Shown here in pieces: positions 9,701-18,937 of a DNA stretch of 64,000 nucleotides. Position numbers and translations under genes: made by a program. This stretch comes from Lentisphaera marina (GTDB lineage: Bacteria; Verrucomicrobiota; Lentisphaeria; Lentisphaerales; Lentisphaeraceae), in contig NZ_JAQZZL010000001.1 of the NCBI RefSeq assembly GCF_028745505.1, positions 992,001-1,056,000 of the forward strand. The letters are read 5' to 3'. The notes below the pieces were generated by a model. That model ran no database searches and was not told where the DNA came from. It was given only the letters and a program-made list of their open reading frames with translations. How positions within the stretch are numbered: the stretch's first letter is position 1; each line of letters begins with the position of its first letter.

Positions 9701-9884
9701 AGTTTGTGCAAGTTTCATTTAAAGATTTCTAATAAAATCATTAGCAAGTGACTTTTCTAATTAAACTCAAATAAGCTTAAACTAGACTTAAATTCTACAA
9801 AAATTGTAAAGTTGGTATGTATTTATTGTGAAGCTGACCTATTTTCCTTGCAAATTTTAAGAGAAAATAAGCAAGGATAAACAT

Positions 9885-12260
9885 ATGTCTAGAGTACTAG
9901 AGTTTGAGCTTTCTGACGAAGTACAAGAAGAGCTCGTAGAGTTTAAGGGAAAAAAAGAAAACTACGAAAGTGGTGAAATGAGCATGGATGCATGGCAGAA
10001 ACGCCGTCTCTGGCAGGGTATTTATGGCCAGCGTCAACCCGAAGTTCAAATGATTCGCGTAAAAGTTCCTTACGGTATTACTAACTCAAAACAAGTACGT
10101 CAGTTAGCTGCGATGGCAGAAAAACATTCTAATAATGTTTTGCACATTACAACTCGTTCAGCAATTCAAATGCACTATGTACCATTTGCTAACACACCTG
10201 AGTTCATTAAAGATTTAACTGAAGTGGGACTCACTTCTCGTGAAGGTTGCGGTAACACAATTCGTAACGTCACGGCAGATCCATTTGCTTCAACAGGTGC
10301 TGGTCAGCTTTTTGATGTTGTTCCAGTAGCTAAGCGCGTGGTAGAGCATTCACTACGTAACCCATATGCTCAGAACTTTCCTCGTAAATTCAAAATGACT
10401 TTCTCTGGTAATGAAGCAGAAGATAATGGCCATTCATTCATGCATGATGTCGGTTTTATCGCTTCAAAAATTGAAGATGGATCTTACAAGTTTAACGTAT
10501 ATGCCGGTGGCGGTCTTGGTGGTCGTCCAATTGGTGCAGATTTAGTTGATGAAGACCTTCCTGTAGAAGACGCACTTATCTGTGCAACTGCATTTATGCG
10601 TATCTTTAATGAGCACGGTAATCGCGAAAACCGCAACAAAGCTCGTATGAAGTTCATTAAACATGAATGGGGACTCGATAAATTTATCGAAGCCTACAAA
10701 GCTGAATTCAATCGTATTAAAGAGTCTGAGTATGGTCAATCATTAGTACTTTCTTTTGAAGAAGGTGAGCTTGCTTTACCACAGGATTCTGCGGACGTAA
10801 GTAAAGTTAATGCTTTTGTTGATGATGCCGAATGGGTTAAGAACTGTGTTCGCCCACAAAATGTTGAAGACCTTTACACAATTCAAGTAAGAGTTGATCT
10901 CGGTGACTTCACTTCTGATCAAGCACGCACACTTAGTGATATCGCAGATAAGTTTGGTTCTGGTGAAATTCGTACCCTACCAAGTCAGAATATCGTACTT
11001 ACTGATGTGAAATTAGAAAATGTCGCAGGCATTTACGCTGAATTGAAAGCTGCAGGATATGCAAACTCTCAGTTCCACCACATTACAAACGTAGTAGCTT
11101 GCCCAGGTCGTTCAACTTGTAACTTGTCAGTGACTTCATCAAAAGGTTTGGCGGAAGCCCTTAACGAATCATTCAAAGACGAAGCCGATATCGCTGAAGT
11201 TGGCGATAAAGTTCGTATCAATATTTCTGGTTGTCACAATGGTTGTGGTCGTCACTCAGTCGCTTCAATTGGTTTCAATGGTTCTAGCCGTGTTTTAGGT
11301 GACAAAGCTGTACCTTGTGCCATGATGCAAATTGGTGGTGGTGTTGGTTTTGGTCGTCGTGAGATGGCTCGCCGTGTTGGTCGTGTTGCTGCAAAGAAAG
11401 CTCCAGAAGCTGTACGCGCAGTAATTGATCACTACAAATCACAGAATTCTGCTCTTAGTTTAGAAGATTGGTTAGTAGAAGTTGATGTAAAAGAACTCAA
11501 GCCAATTATCAAGCCTTTTGATGCAGTAGAAGCTTACGATGAAAACCCCGATGTTTATGCCGATTACCAACAAGCGGAAGGCGAAGAGTACTCTCCTGCA
11601 GTTGGTGCTGGTGAGTGTGCTGGTGGTGTTCTTAACCTCGTAGGCGAATCACTTGATGATGCACATAACTACATCACAATGGCTCGTAAAGTTTTCGATC
11701 AAGAGTTTTTTGCAGATGTTATTTTTAACTCACAAGAAGCAATGCGTCACGCTTTTGATGCCGCTCTTATGCAAGCGGGTGAAAAAGTGTCTGATTATAA
11801 AGAAGCCTTCGACAAGTATGTTGAGTTCTTTACTTCAAATACTGTAACACCTGATCCTAAAGCAATTTTAAGAGAAGATACACCTGCTGAAGTTACTTTT
11901 GCTTTTGCTGCAGAGTATCTTCAAGCGGCAGAATTATTTGTTAATGATTTTGTTGCTGTATACAACAAAGATAAAGACGCTTGTGCTCCATTCCTCAATA
12001 CTGAAGAAGAAAAAGATGGTCGCCCATTCTTAGATCTTCGCGGAATTGAATGTCCCATGAACTATGTGAAAGCAAAATTAGTACTCAATGGTTTAGAAGA
12101 TGGTAAGGAATTAGCGATGATTATTGATACCGGTGATTCTTTCCGTCAAGTGCCTAGTTCACTTAAGAAAGATGGTCACACAGTGGTTGAACTTGACCCG
12201 ATCAACGATAATCAAAATTATTCTTTGATTGTTTTGAAAAATGGTGAAGCTAACAAGTAA
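9885..12260 (+). CDS. Siroheme sulfite/nitrite reductase fused to a TusA-like domain
   Basis: A 791-residue multi-domain protein. Residues 1-530 form a nitrite/sulfite reductase hemoprotein with two ferredoxin-like half domains. Its [4Fe-4S]/siroheme cysteines are visible as CPGRSTC near residue 405 and SGCHNGC near 450. About residues 560-690 form a helical segment resembling a HEPN-like domain. Residues 712-790 form a TusA/SirA-like sulfur-carrier domain with the signature LRGIECPMN. The start follows a good AAGGA site. The fusion suggests that sulfide produced by reduction, or sulfur donated to the reductase, is handled by the tethered TusA cysteine; that is inference. It is transcribed alone and ends at a strong terminator. 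Sulfite versus nitrite as substrate is not decided, but TusA favours sulfur. Confidence 0.85.
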   Translation: MSRVLEFELSDEVQEELVEFKGKKENYESGEMSMDAWQKRRLWQGIYGQRQPEVQMIRVKVPYGITNSKQVRQLAAMAEKHSNNVLHITTRSAIQMHYVPFANTPEFIKDLTEVGLTSREGCGNTIRNVTADPFASTGAGQLFDVVPVAKRVVEHSLRNPYAQNFPRKFKMTFSGNEAEDNGHSFMHDVGFIASKIEDGSYKFNVYAGGGLGGRPIGADLVDEDLPVEDALICATAFMRIFNEHGNRENRNKARMKFIKHEWGLDKFIEAYKAEFNRIKESEYGQSLVLSFEEGELALPQDSADVSKVNAFVDDAEWVKNCVRPQNVEDLYTIQVRVDLGDFTSDQARTLSDIADKFGSGEIRTLPSQNIVLTDVKLENVAGIYAELKAAGYANSQFHHITNVVACPGRSTCNLSVTSSKGLAEALNESFKDEADIAEVGDKVRINISGCHNGCGRHSVASIGFNGSSRVLGDKAVPCAMMQIGGGVGFGRREMARRVGRVAAKKAPEAVRAVIDHYKSQNSALSLEDWLVEVDVKELKPIIKPFDAVEAYDENPDVYADYQQAEGEEYSPAVGAGECAGGVLNLVGESLDDAHNYITMARKVFDQEFFADVIFNSQEAMRHAFDAALMQAGEKVSDYKEAFDKYVEFFTSNTVTPDPKAILREDTPAEVTFAFAAEYLQAAELFVNDFVAVYNKDKDACAPFLNTEEEKDGRPFLDLRGIECPMNYVKAKLVLNGLEDGKELAMIIDTGDSFRQVPSSLKKDGHTVVELDPINDNQNYSLIVLKNGEANK

Positions 12261-12280
12261 GCCGTTTTAAAGAATCATAA

Positions 12281-12320
12281 AAAAAGCCCCACAAGATCTA
12301 CTTGTGGGGCTTTTTATTTT
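12281..12320 (+). terminator. Rho-independent terminator of the reductase gene
   Basis: Perfect 15-bp stem (12281-12295 with 12301-12315) around loop ATCTA, ending in a T-run. The A-run on the other side also allows it to end the convergent small gene at 12331. Confidence 0.9.
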
Positions 12321-12330
12321 ATAGTTAAAC

Positions 12331-12606
12331 TTAGGAAAAAGTACGGGCAAAGGCAATAGTGACAGTGCTACTTTTTTTTGTTAATTCTAAGGCGTATTGA
12401 TAGGCGTTTTGATAAGCGTCAGCATCGTTTTTAGCATGTAGCAGTACACCGAGAGCACCTTTCTCAGGGGTATAAAATTCATGTAGGTTTAAGCCTCCAA
12501 TTATACATTTATGTTCATTGAGGAATAAACTGGCATGTAAGTCATTACAGACGTTGCTGTGAACAAATTCTAGATTCTTTAAGAATTTCATTTCGTCATT
12601 ATTCAA
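12331..12606 (-). CDS. Small unknown protein
   Basis: A 91-residue soluble protein with no recognised family. The composition is protein-like, with regular helix/strand patterning, and it ends in VTIAFARTFS. It has two cysteines in the N-terminal half. It is convergent with the sulfite reductase gene and shares its terminator region. The ATG at 12606 could be replaced by the internal Met at residue 6. Codon use fits the neighbours, so I regard it as real but uncharacterised. Confidence 0.5.
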   Translation of the reverse strand: MNNDEMKFLKNLEFVHSNVCNDLHASLFLNEHKCIIGGLNLHEFYTPEKGALGVLLHAKNDADAYQNAYQYALELTKKSSTVTIAFARTFS

Positions 12607-12703
12607 ACGGCTGATGCCATATATGACATTTATTTCAGTAGTAGAATTTTTTTTTATTTCTAATAGCTGTTTTAATTTCTTATTGAACTTAAGGACGGGG
12701 GTG

Positions 12704-12889
12704 ATGAGGATTATTTTTTTTGTGCTTGGGTCATTAAACGGTGAAAGTGAAATGACAAATCATCATGATTTAAAAATTGGGCCATTAGCTCCTCCTAGAG
12801 TACTTAATTCTTGGTCTGAATTAGTAGCTTATGACAGGAAATTAAGCAAATCAAGAAAAATTATAAAGACTTGGCTAATTTTTTCCTAA
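12704..12889 (+). CDS. Possible small ORF or gene remnant
   Basis: A 61-residue frame whose ATG at 12704 has AAGGA at 12691-12695, 8 bases upstream. The product starts with a short hydrophobic stretch (MRIIFFVLGS) and continues into a basic C-terminus. It could be a real small protein, or the intact end of a decayed gene. The DNA upstream, between 12614 and 12704, is also open but looks unlike coding sequence. Confidence 0.3.
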   Translation: MRIIFFVLGSLNGESEMTNHHDLKIGPLAPPRVLNSWSELVAYDRKLSKSRKIIKTWLIFS

Positions 12890-12911
12890 AACTAATATCT
12901 ACTTAATAAAT

Positions 12912-13676
12912 TTAGTTTTCGAGCGAGAAGATAGCATTGATTTCAGCCGATATTTTTAAGCTCTTAGGGATTTCGATCGAATTTTTTAACCTTGCAGAAG
13001 AGCTACTAGCCCGAGTAAAGCTAAGGTTTTCTCCAAAAGAATCATCAAAACCACCTTCATAAGGATATACCGATAGGATGAAGCGAGAGCCCAGGTCATT
13101 AAGTCCTGTGTCAGATATGGCATAGACTGACTTGATCTTAGCACCGGCGATTTCTGCCATGGTTTTTGCCTTATCACGAGCGGTGGCCATGGTATCTTTC
13201 ATCAGTTGCTTTTTAATGTCTTTGCGTTTTGAAGTGTCGAATTCACTTCTGCTGCCATAAACATGATCGAGTTTGAGTAAATCAGTCATGAATTGAGGGT
13301 ATATATCGAGTTTGTGAATGGTGATTGTGTAGTTTCGGGAGAAGCGATATGCGGCAATTTTATAACTAGTGCCACTAGATTATTTACTTTTATTATAATT
13401 GCGGATGACTTCTTTATTGAGCTCTGAGGCAGTGATGTCTTTACCCAAGATTTTATGTTGCGCTAAAAGTTCTTTAATCAGTTCAGAATTAAGTGCAAAT
13501 TTATCCATTGCTTTAATGGATTCTTCCTCAGTGACTTGCAGTTTAAAACTTATGGTGGCTATGTTAGGCTTAATGCTGATTTCTGCGTGACCAGTGCTGA
13601 CTACGAAAGGTTCTGATGGCATATCAGTGGCCATAGCATTGAATATTAAGATAATGAACATGTATAAATACTTCAT
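12912..13676 (-). pseudogene. SIMPL-domain (DUF541) secreted protein, broken by an in-frame stop
   Basis: The two halves lie in the same frame. The 5' half begins at ATG 13676 (GGAG upstream) with a signal peptide (MKYLYMFIILIFNAMA) and continues through a SIMPL-type strand pattern up to N-K-S-K. A TAA at 13380-13382 stops it. Reading on in the same frame gives a further continuous segment (SSGTSYKIAAYRFSRNYT onward) that reaches a normal stop at 12912 and completes a 254-codon SIMPL protein. The segment after the stop includes the family's typical ARDKAKTMAEIAGAKI helix. One substitution in the TAA would restore it. A sequencing error is the simple alternative. If real, only the first 98 residues would be secreted. 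Confidence 0.75.
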
Positions 13677-13797
13677 ATGTGTCTCCGTTAGTTTTGTAGA
13701 CATTAAGTGATGAGAGTACAGATGTGAATAATATTGGACTATTTTTGTGCGTTTTTTAAACTATTTTAAGTCAATTAATGAAGTCGATGAGAGTAAA

Positions 13798-14655
13798 ATG
13801 AAAGAAAGAGTTTTAATTACTGGGATACATGGTTTTTTAGGGGCAGAGTTAGCTAATGTCTTATCTAGTAAATTCGAAGTTTATGGAACCTATTTTAGTT
13901 CATCACCATCTGAATCAATTCATAAAACGGGATGTTGCGATTTACGCAAATTAAGTGAGGTTAAATCTGCTTTAGATCGAGTAAAACCCCATCGAGTTTT
14001 TCATTTAGCAGCATTAAGTGATCCCAATATTTGCGATCGTGAAGCAAAACTTTCAGAAGAGCTCAATTTTCAGGCGAGTACACAATTGGCATCACTCTGT
14101 GGCGAGCGAAAAATTACACTAATTTTTACTTCAACAGATTTAGTCTTTGATGGTCGAAAAGGCAATTATTCCGAAGAGGATGATGTGAACCCCTTGAGTC
14201 GTTATGCTGAACATAAGGTAATGGCAGAGGAATCAATGCTAGACAATCCATTTGCAAACATCTGTAGGATGCCTCTGATGTATAGTACAAATGATAATAA
14301 AAGATCTATGGTGCATGTTATTAAAGAGAAAGTTAAGAACAAAGAGCCTCTAACTTTATTTACAGATGAATTTCGTTCGGCATTACACATTAATTGCGCC
14401 TCAAAAGCTCTGATGAAAGCAAGTGTATTAAATGAGGCCGTACTTCACTTGGGAGGACCTCAGCGTCAGAGTCGCTATGAAATGGGAGTGCAGATTGCAG
14501 AAGTTTATGGATTGTCTCAAAAATGGATACGTCCATGTTTACAAAAAGATTTACAGATGCCTGCAAAGCGTCCGGCAGATGTTAGTTTAAATAGTGCGAA
14601 AGCCCTAAGTTTGGGAGTGATTCCTAGATCTCTTCTAGAGAATTTACTAGTGTAA
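13798..14655 (+). CDS. NAD(P)-dependent sugar-nucleotide reductase/epimerase, RmlD-like
   Basis: An extended short-chain dehydrogenase of about 285 residues. The Rossmann motif GIHGFLG is at residues 8-14, the catalytic Tyr-x3-Lys is seen as YAEHK, and a serine/threonine pair (FTSTD) precedes it. The overall length and the ending resemble RmlD (dTDP-4-dehydrorhamnose reductase) more than epimerases such as GalE. Start placed at ATG 13798; an upstream in-frame GTG at 13747 would add 17 unlikely residues. The substrate is not determined, and there is no rml cluster nearby. Confidence 0.7.
   Translation: MKERVLITGIHGFLGAELANVLSSKFEVYGTYFSSSPSESIHKTGCCDLRKLSEVKSALDRVKPHRVFHLAALSDPNICDREAKLSEELNFQASTQLASLCGERKITLIFTSTDLVFDGRKGNYSEEDDVNPLSRYAEHKVMAEESMLDNPFANICRMPLMYSTNDNKRSMVHVIKEKVKNKEPLTLFTDEFRSALHINCASKALMKASVLNEAVLHLGGPQRQSRYEMGVQIAEVYGLSQKWIRPCLQKDLQMPAKRPADVSLNSAKALSLGVIPRSLLENLLV
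13935..13949. repeat. TTGCG-N5-CGCAA palindrome, exact, spacer ATTTA
   Basis: Inside the RmlD-like gene, over codons for C-C-D-L-R-K. Confidence 0.8.
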
Positions 14656-14668
14656 ACCTGGGGTGTTT

Positions 14669-14684
14669 CTGACAGAACTGTCAG
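14669..14684. promoter_or_regulatory. 16-bp perfect palindrome between two genes
   Basis: CTGACAG and CTGTCAG face each other around AA, 13 bases after the RmlD-like stop. No T-run follows, so it is a better candidate for a dimeric regulator's operator than for a terminator. It has the same outer half-sites (CTGAC/GTCAG) as the TetR operator candidate at 58918. It precedes the pseudokinase gene by about 90 bp. Confidence 0.4.
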
Positions 14685-14773
14685 TATTAACTCAAAATTA
14701 ACACTTTTGTTCATGTAAGCTAGCTCTTTTCTTGTTACAATATACCTAATAATATAAAAACTTGAGTGATAAG

Positions 14774-17700
14774 ATGAAATTCAAATTGACCTGTAGTACT
14801 TGTGAACACGTGATGGACCTAGAAGGAACGATTCATGTTGACCGCTTTAAATGCGTTAAATGTGGAGCAGACATTGAACTGCGTCCCGGTCGTATGGAAG
14901 AAGGCGTCCGCATTGCGGGCAAGTATCAAACTCTTTATAAAACAAATGATGATGGATATAGTTCTACGTATATTTGTAAAGATTTAAATGATGATGAGTT
15001 GAGGTTACTTAGGATATATGATAAGACTTTAACAGATTTGATTAGTAATCCCAAAGAGTTTATAGAATTAGTTGGCGCAGTGTCTTTCATGGCAGGTGAA
15101 AATCACATGTTAATTATTGATACAGGCTTGTCGGATAAATATTTGTACCAAGTTATGCCGTTTAGAAAACTTGAAAGTATCGAGCAACTTGTAGCTTACG
15201 GATATATCTGGGCGCCTGATCAGGCACTTGACCTTATTTATGAGTTAGTAAAATCTTTGGAGGAAGGTGTGGCTAAGATTGGTACGGGGCATTTTAACCT
15301 AAATCCTAATAATATTTTTATTTCAAATAAGGGGAAAGTGCGCTATCAAGGCTTTGGTATCGCACCACAACTGTTGAGTGAAAAATCTTTTGCAAAATCA
15401 GAATTACATTTTTTTGATGTGTATTACTTGAGCCCTGAAGTAGCTCGTGGTAAAGGTTATCCAACTCAAGCTAGTGATATCTACTCATTAGGTATGATTC
15501 TTTATTATATGATTGCTGGTACCACTCCCTGCGTATCTTCAGATGGTGAAGATGTCGACTACCAAAATCTTGTATTTCCCCAAGCTGTCGAAGCTGAAAT
15601 TGATGAAGGTTTTTTCAAGATATTTAAATCTATTACCGAAAATGATCCAGCCAATAGGCCACAAAGTTTTAAAGAATTTCGTCAGCAATTAGAGAATTAT
15701 TTTTCTGCGAAAAATCATCAAAACTTAAATCAAATGGAAGGTGAAAAAACCGACTTATACAAGAAAGACCTATATAAGAAAAAAGTTATTAATCTCCTCA
15801 ACCCCTTAGGCGATTATAAATCTAAAAACCTTAATGCACCTATGAGTGCTAATGCCGTTCGTCGTAGGATGCTTACTCAAACAGCTTTAGATATTCCCAT
15901 CGATTTGAGTGAAAAACTTAATGACAAAAAGCGTGTTAAACGCAGACGTATTAAAGCTCATGTTTCACCTACTAAAATTGACCATAGAAATGTTAGAGTA
16001 CAAAACCAAGCAAACGAAAAATCCCAAGCGCCTCTTTTTATGGGTGTGTTTATAGTTTTAGCAATCAGTTTATCATGGTTGATTTTTGCTAATATGCCTG
16101 AAGAAAAACAGGTGGCGCCATTGATAGTTGAAAATGAAAAAGCCTTAGTGATTGAAAAGAATCAAAATAAAGAATTAGAAAGAACAATTAACGCGTCAAA
16201 AAAACAACTTGAGTTTAAATTAAATGAGCAATTCTATCTAATTGAAATGAGAAAAAGTGAGCCTGATTTTGATAAGCTCGATAAACAATTACTTCAAGAT
16301 TTAGACCAAGCAAATAATAATCAGAAAGTAAAGTTGCAAAAGATAGCGAAGGCAATAAATAAGGCGAAATTAGCTGAGCAAAGAAGAATCGTTATTAATT
16401 TGAAATCAGAAGTAGGTACAGCTGTTTTTAACAGGGAGTACAATAAAGCTTTAGAAATTTACACTAACTATAAGGGACCATTTGCCCTGGAAACCTTAAA
16501 AATTAGAGAAAAGTTGGCTGCCGAATTAAAAAATATAATTAAACAAAAAGAACTTACAGCTAAGCATAGTCAAGATCTTGCACAAAGTTTAATTGAAGTT
16601 GCTTTGCGAGAAAAACTTACTGCTGTAGTAGAAAACCTCTTTGCTAAAGAATATAAATTAGCTAGTGCAGGCGTGAAAGAATTATTGCCCTTATATGACT
16701 CCGTAGATTTGCTCAATTTTTCAAAACTCATTGAAAAATCAAGCATAGAAGCAATAAATACAGAAATTATGACGACTTTAGCAACTCAAGATGAAGTTCT
16801 AGTCTCAGTTAGTTTTAATGGAAGTGATTTTAAGGCAAGCGTAGTTTCTTGCGATTTAGATAATTTAACTGTTGAGGTGAATTTAAATTACTCCAAAGGT
16901 GTTATTAAGAAGACTTATAGCATAGATGAATTGAAAGGAGAAGAATTGCAAAAGTGGATTGCTTATGGAGAGGATGAATCAACTAAAGCATTCTTAACAA
17001 CAATTTTTCATATTTATAGAGACGATTTGATAACAGCCGATAAGTCTTTAGAAACTTATAGGAAAAGTTATGGTGACATTCTTAACTTAGAGTTAAAAGA
17101 ACGTTTAGCTAATTTGGCTAATGAAGAGATGGAAAGACTTTTTAAAGTGTATAACTACCCATATTTAAGTAATCAAGCTAAGAGTTTAGTGAATGATGAT
17201 CTAATTGCTTTTTCACATCAGCTGAGACAATTGATAGAATTGTATTCTAGTAGGGTGAATCTCAAAGGTGGTAATGAGTACTATGTAAACTTGTTAAATC
17301 AGTTTGATAAATTCACTGAAAGGGATGGGTCTGAAGAGATATTTATAAATAATTCACACAGTAATTTATATTTTAATAAGCAACTTTCAGAAAGATATAA
17401 TACGGTAAGGGTTTTACCTGGGGATTATGTAGGCGACTTGAAAATTGAAGGAAGAAAAGTCAATCTTATTGGAACAAAAAATGTTACTATTAAAGGTAAT
17501 TTAATTGTATCTTCTTCTAATATACAAATTAAAAATATAACCTTAATTGGTCGGGTACTCATATATGATAAAGGTAGTCATGTAAATATAAATAACTGTA
17601 TGATAAAAGGGCCATTGATCGCCTCCAAAGAGGGTGATAATATCAATATTTCCAACTCAATCCTTTCGGGAATTAGAGGAGCGAAAAATAAAAATATTCA

Positions 17701-18085
17701 TGTCGAAAATTCAATTTTAAAGAAACCTATATATGACTTAAGATGTGTGATAAACGGTAATGCAGATTATGAGTTTGTAAATTGTATCATCTATTCTTCT
17801 GGGGCACTCATTCATTTCAACAGAGAAAGTAACAAAGGTGATTATAAGAATTGCCTATTGTATGCACCGGGGGCTATTTCAGTAGGACACAAAGGCTCCA
17901 CTTACTCTTTAGACGAAGCAGATGGTAAAGTCGGTAACTTTAGTAAATGTATTTTAGCGAAGCCAAAGTTTAAAAACGTGAGTAAGGGTGATTTTACTTT
18001 GTTAGAATTAAGTGCAGGTTACTTAAAAGGTAGTGACAAAAAATCTATTGGCGTAAGAATGAATGAAGACCTAGATTTACGCTGA
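14774..18085 (+). CDS. Zinc-ribbon / pseudokinase / beta-helix membrane protein
   Basis: About 1103 residues. Domains in order: an N-terminal zinc ribbon (CSTC ... CVKC); a Ser/Thr-kinase-like fold; a Lys-rich linker; one transmembrane helix (about residues 420-440); a long helical region; and a C-terminal right-handed beta-helix made of short repeats rich in N, I and S (final 230 residues). The kinase fold keeps the APE-like SPE and the DIYSLG helix. It has lost the catalytic residues: HRDLKPxN is HFNLNPNN, DFG is GFG, and the VAIK lysine is missing. It is therefore probably a pseudokinase sensor or scaffold. Topology: kinase inside, beta-helix outside. A TTG at 14762 is an alternative start. 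Confidence 0.85.
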   Translation: MKFKLTCSTCEHVMDLEGTIHVDRFKCVKCGADIELRPGRMEEGVRIAGKYQTLYKTNDDGYSSTYICKDLNDDELRLLRIYDKTLTDLISNPKEFIELVGAVSFMAGENHMLIIDTGLSDKYLYQVMPFRKLESIEQLVAYGYIWAPDQALDLIYELVKSLEEGVAKIGTGHFNLNPNNIFISNKGKVRYQGFGIAPQLLSEKSFAKSELHFFDVYYLSPEVARGKGYPTQASDIYSLGMILYYMIAGTTPCVSSDGEDVDYQNLVFPQAVEAEIDEGFFKIFKSITENDPANRPQSFKEFRQQLENYFSAKNHQNLNQMEGEKTDLYKKDLYKKKVINLLNPLGDYKSKNLNAPMSANAVRRRMLTQTALDIPIDLSEKLNDKKRVKRRRIKAHVSPTKIDHRNVRVQNQANEKSQAPLFMGVFIVLAISLSWLIFANMPEEKQVAPLIVENEKALVIEKNQNKELERTINASKKQLEFKLNEQFYLIEMRKSEPDFDKLDKQLLQDLDQANNNQKVKLQKIAKAINKAKLAEQRRIVINLKSEVGTAVFNREYNKALEIYTNYKGPFALETLKIREKLAAELKNIIKQKELTAKHSQDLAQSLIEVALREKLTAVVENLFAKEYKLASAGVKELLPLYDSVDLLNFSKLIEKSSIEAINTEIMTTLATQDEVLVSVSFNGSDFKASVVSCDLDNLTVEVNLNYSKGVIKKTYSIDELKGEELQKWIAYGEDESTKAFLTTIFHIYRDDLITADKSLETYRKSYGDILNLELKERLANLANEEMERLFKVYNYPYLSNQAKSLVNDDLIAFSHQLRQLIELYSSRVNLKGGNEYYVNLLNQFDKFTERDGSEEIFINNSHSNLYFNKQLSERYNTVRVLPGDYVGDLKIEGRKVNLIGTKNVTIKGNLIVSSSNIQIKNITLIGRVLIYDKGSHVNINNCMIKGPLIASKEGDNINISNSILSGIRGAKNKNIHVENSILKKPIYDLRCVINGNADYEFVNCIIYSSGALIHFNRESNKGDYKNCLLYAPGAISVGHKGSTYSLDEADGKVGNFSKCILAKPKFKNVSKGDFTLLELSAGYLKGSDKKSIGVRMNEDLDLR

Positions 18086-18110
18086 AATGTATAATTCCGC
18101 ATCGCTACAG

Positions 18111-18138
18111 TTGACGCCTGTGATGTATTGCTTATATT
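18111..18138 (+). promoter_or_regulatory. Candidate sigma-70 promoter of aroD
   Basis: TTGACG and TATATT are separated by 16 bases and lie 27 bases before the ATG. Fit to consensus is moderate and nothing else supports it. Confidence 0.35.
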
Positions 18139-18164
18139 TGAGCTAATTTAATTAGGATCCTATC

Positions 18165-18827
18165 ATGAGTACGTTTTTTATCGTTGGTACCATTTCTTCA
18201 CTGGATACTTTGAGTGATCTTGCACAGAACCCTATGAAATTAGATGGCTGTGATGTCGTTGAATTGCGCTTTGATGAATACATGGATTTAGCGGAAGCAA
18301 AAAGTTTAGCTAAAGAAGTCAGTCAATACCGCCCCATTCTTATCACTATTCGTACCAATAAAGAAGGTGGTACCTGGCAAATTGATGACGCCCACCGATT
18401 TGAATTCTTTAAAGAATTTTTTGGTATTGCGACTTACGCAGATATCGAGTTGAAAAGTGATTTGTTTACTTATCAAAAACGTAGTGACTTCCCTAGTGAT
18501 ATGACAATTATTTCTTCCTTCCACAATTATGAAAAATGCCCAAGCCAAGAAGAGATGGCTGATTTGATTAAGCAAGGAGAAGCTTGGGGAGTCGATATTG
18601 TGAAGTTAGCTGTGTATTGCAATAAAGCAGAAGACCGTGATATTTTGGAAGAAACTTTGAAATCTCATCCAAATTCAAGTTTAGCTTTGATGGGTATGGG
18701 GCCAGAAGGCTTAGAGACGCGTTTCACTTTGCCAAAATTAGGGTCAAAATTCACATACGGCTTTCTTGATAAGCCTGCAGCACCAGGACAGCCATCTTGT
18801 ATGGCTTTAGCGCAAAAATTGAAATAA
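18165..18827 (+). CDS. aroD: Type I 3-dehydroquinate dehydratase
   Basis: Third step of the shikimate pathway: dehydration of 3-dehydroquinate through a Schiff base, in the cytoplasm. It has 220 residues, close to the usual class I length. The catalytic triad is visible: Glu33 in VVELRFDE, His120 in SSFHNYE and the Schiff-base Lys147 in IVKLAV. The closing loop PAAPGQ is near the C-terminus. The ATG follows an AGGA site. It is transcribed alone, between the pseudokinase gene and the Bax-inhibitor gene, with no other shikimate genes in the window. Confidence 0.95.
   Translation: MSTFFIVGTISSLDTLSDLAQNPMKLDGCDVVELRFDEYMDLAEAKSLAKEVSQYRPILITIRTNKEGGTWQIDDAHRFEFFKEFFGIATYADIELKSDLFTYQKRSDFPSDMTIISSFHNYEKCPSQEEMADLIKQGEAWGVDIVKLAVYCNKAEDRDILEETLKSHPNSSLALMGMGPEGLETRFTLPKLGSKFTYGFLDKPAAPGQPSCMALAQKLK
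18427..18441. repeat. TTGCG-N5-CGCAA palindrome, one mismatch (CGCAG)
   Basis: Inside aroD, spacer ACTTA. Listed as an example of the one-mismatch class; all such positions are given in the palindrome finding. Confidence 0.5.
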
Positions 18828-18937
18828 TTTTAAAAGTGGAATAACTTACTCACAATTATACGTGGATTAGTAAACTTGAACTAAAATAATTAAGAAGAAC
18901 AATAATAGTATTTTGATATAAATATTATGGAGTAAAA

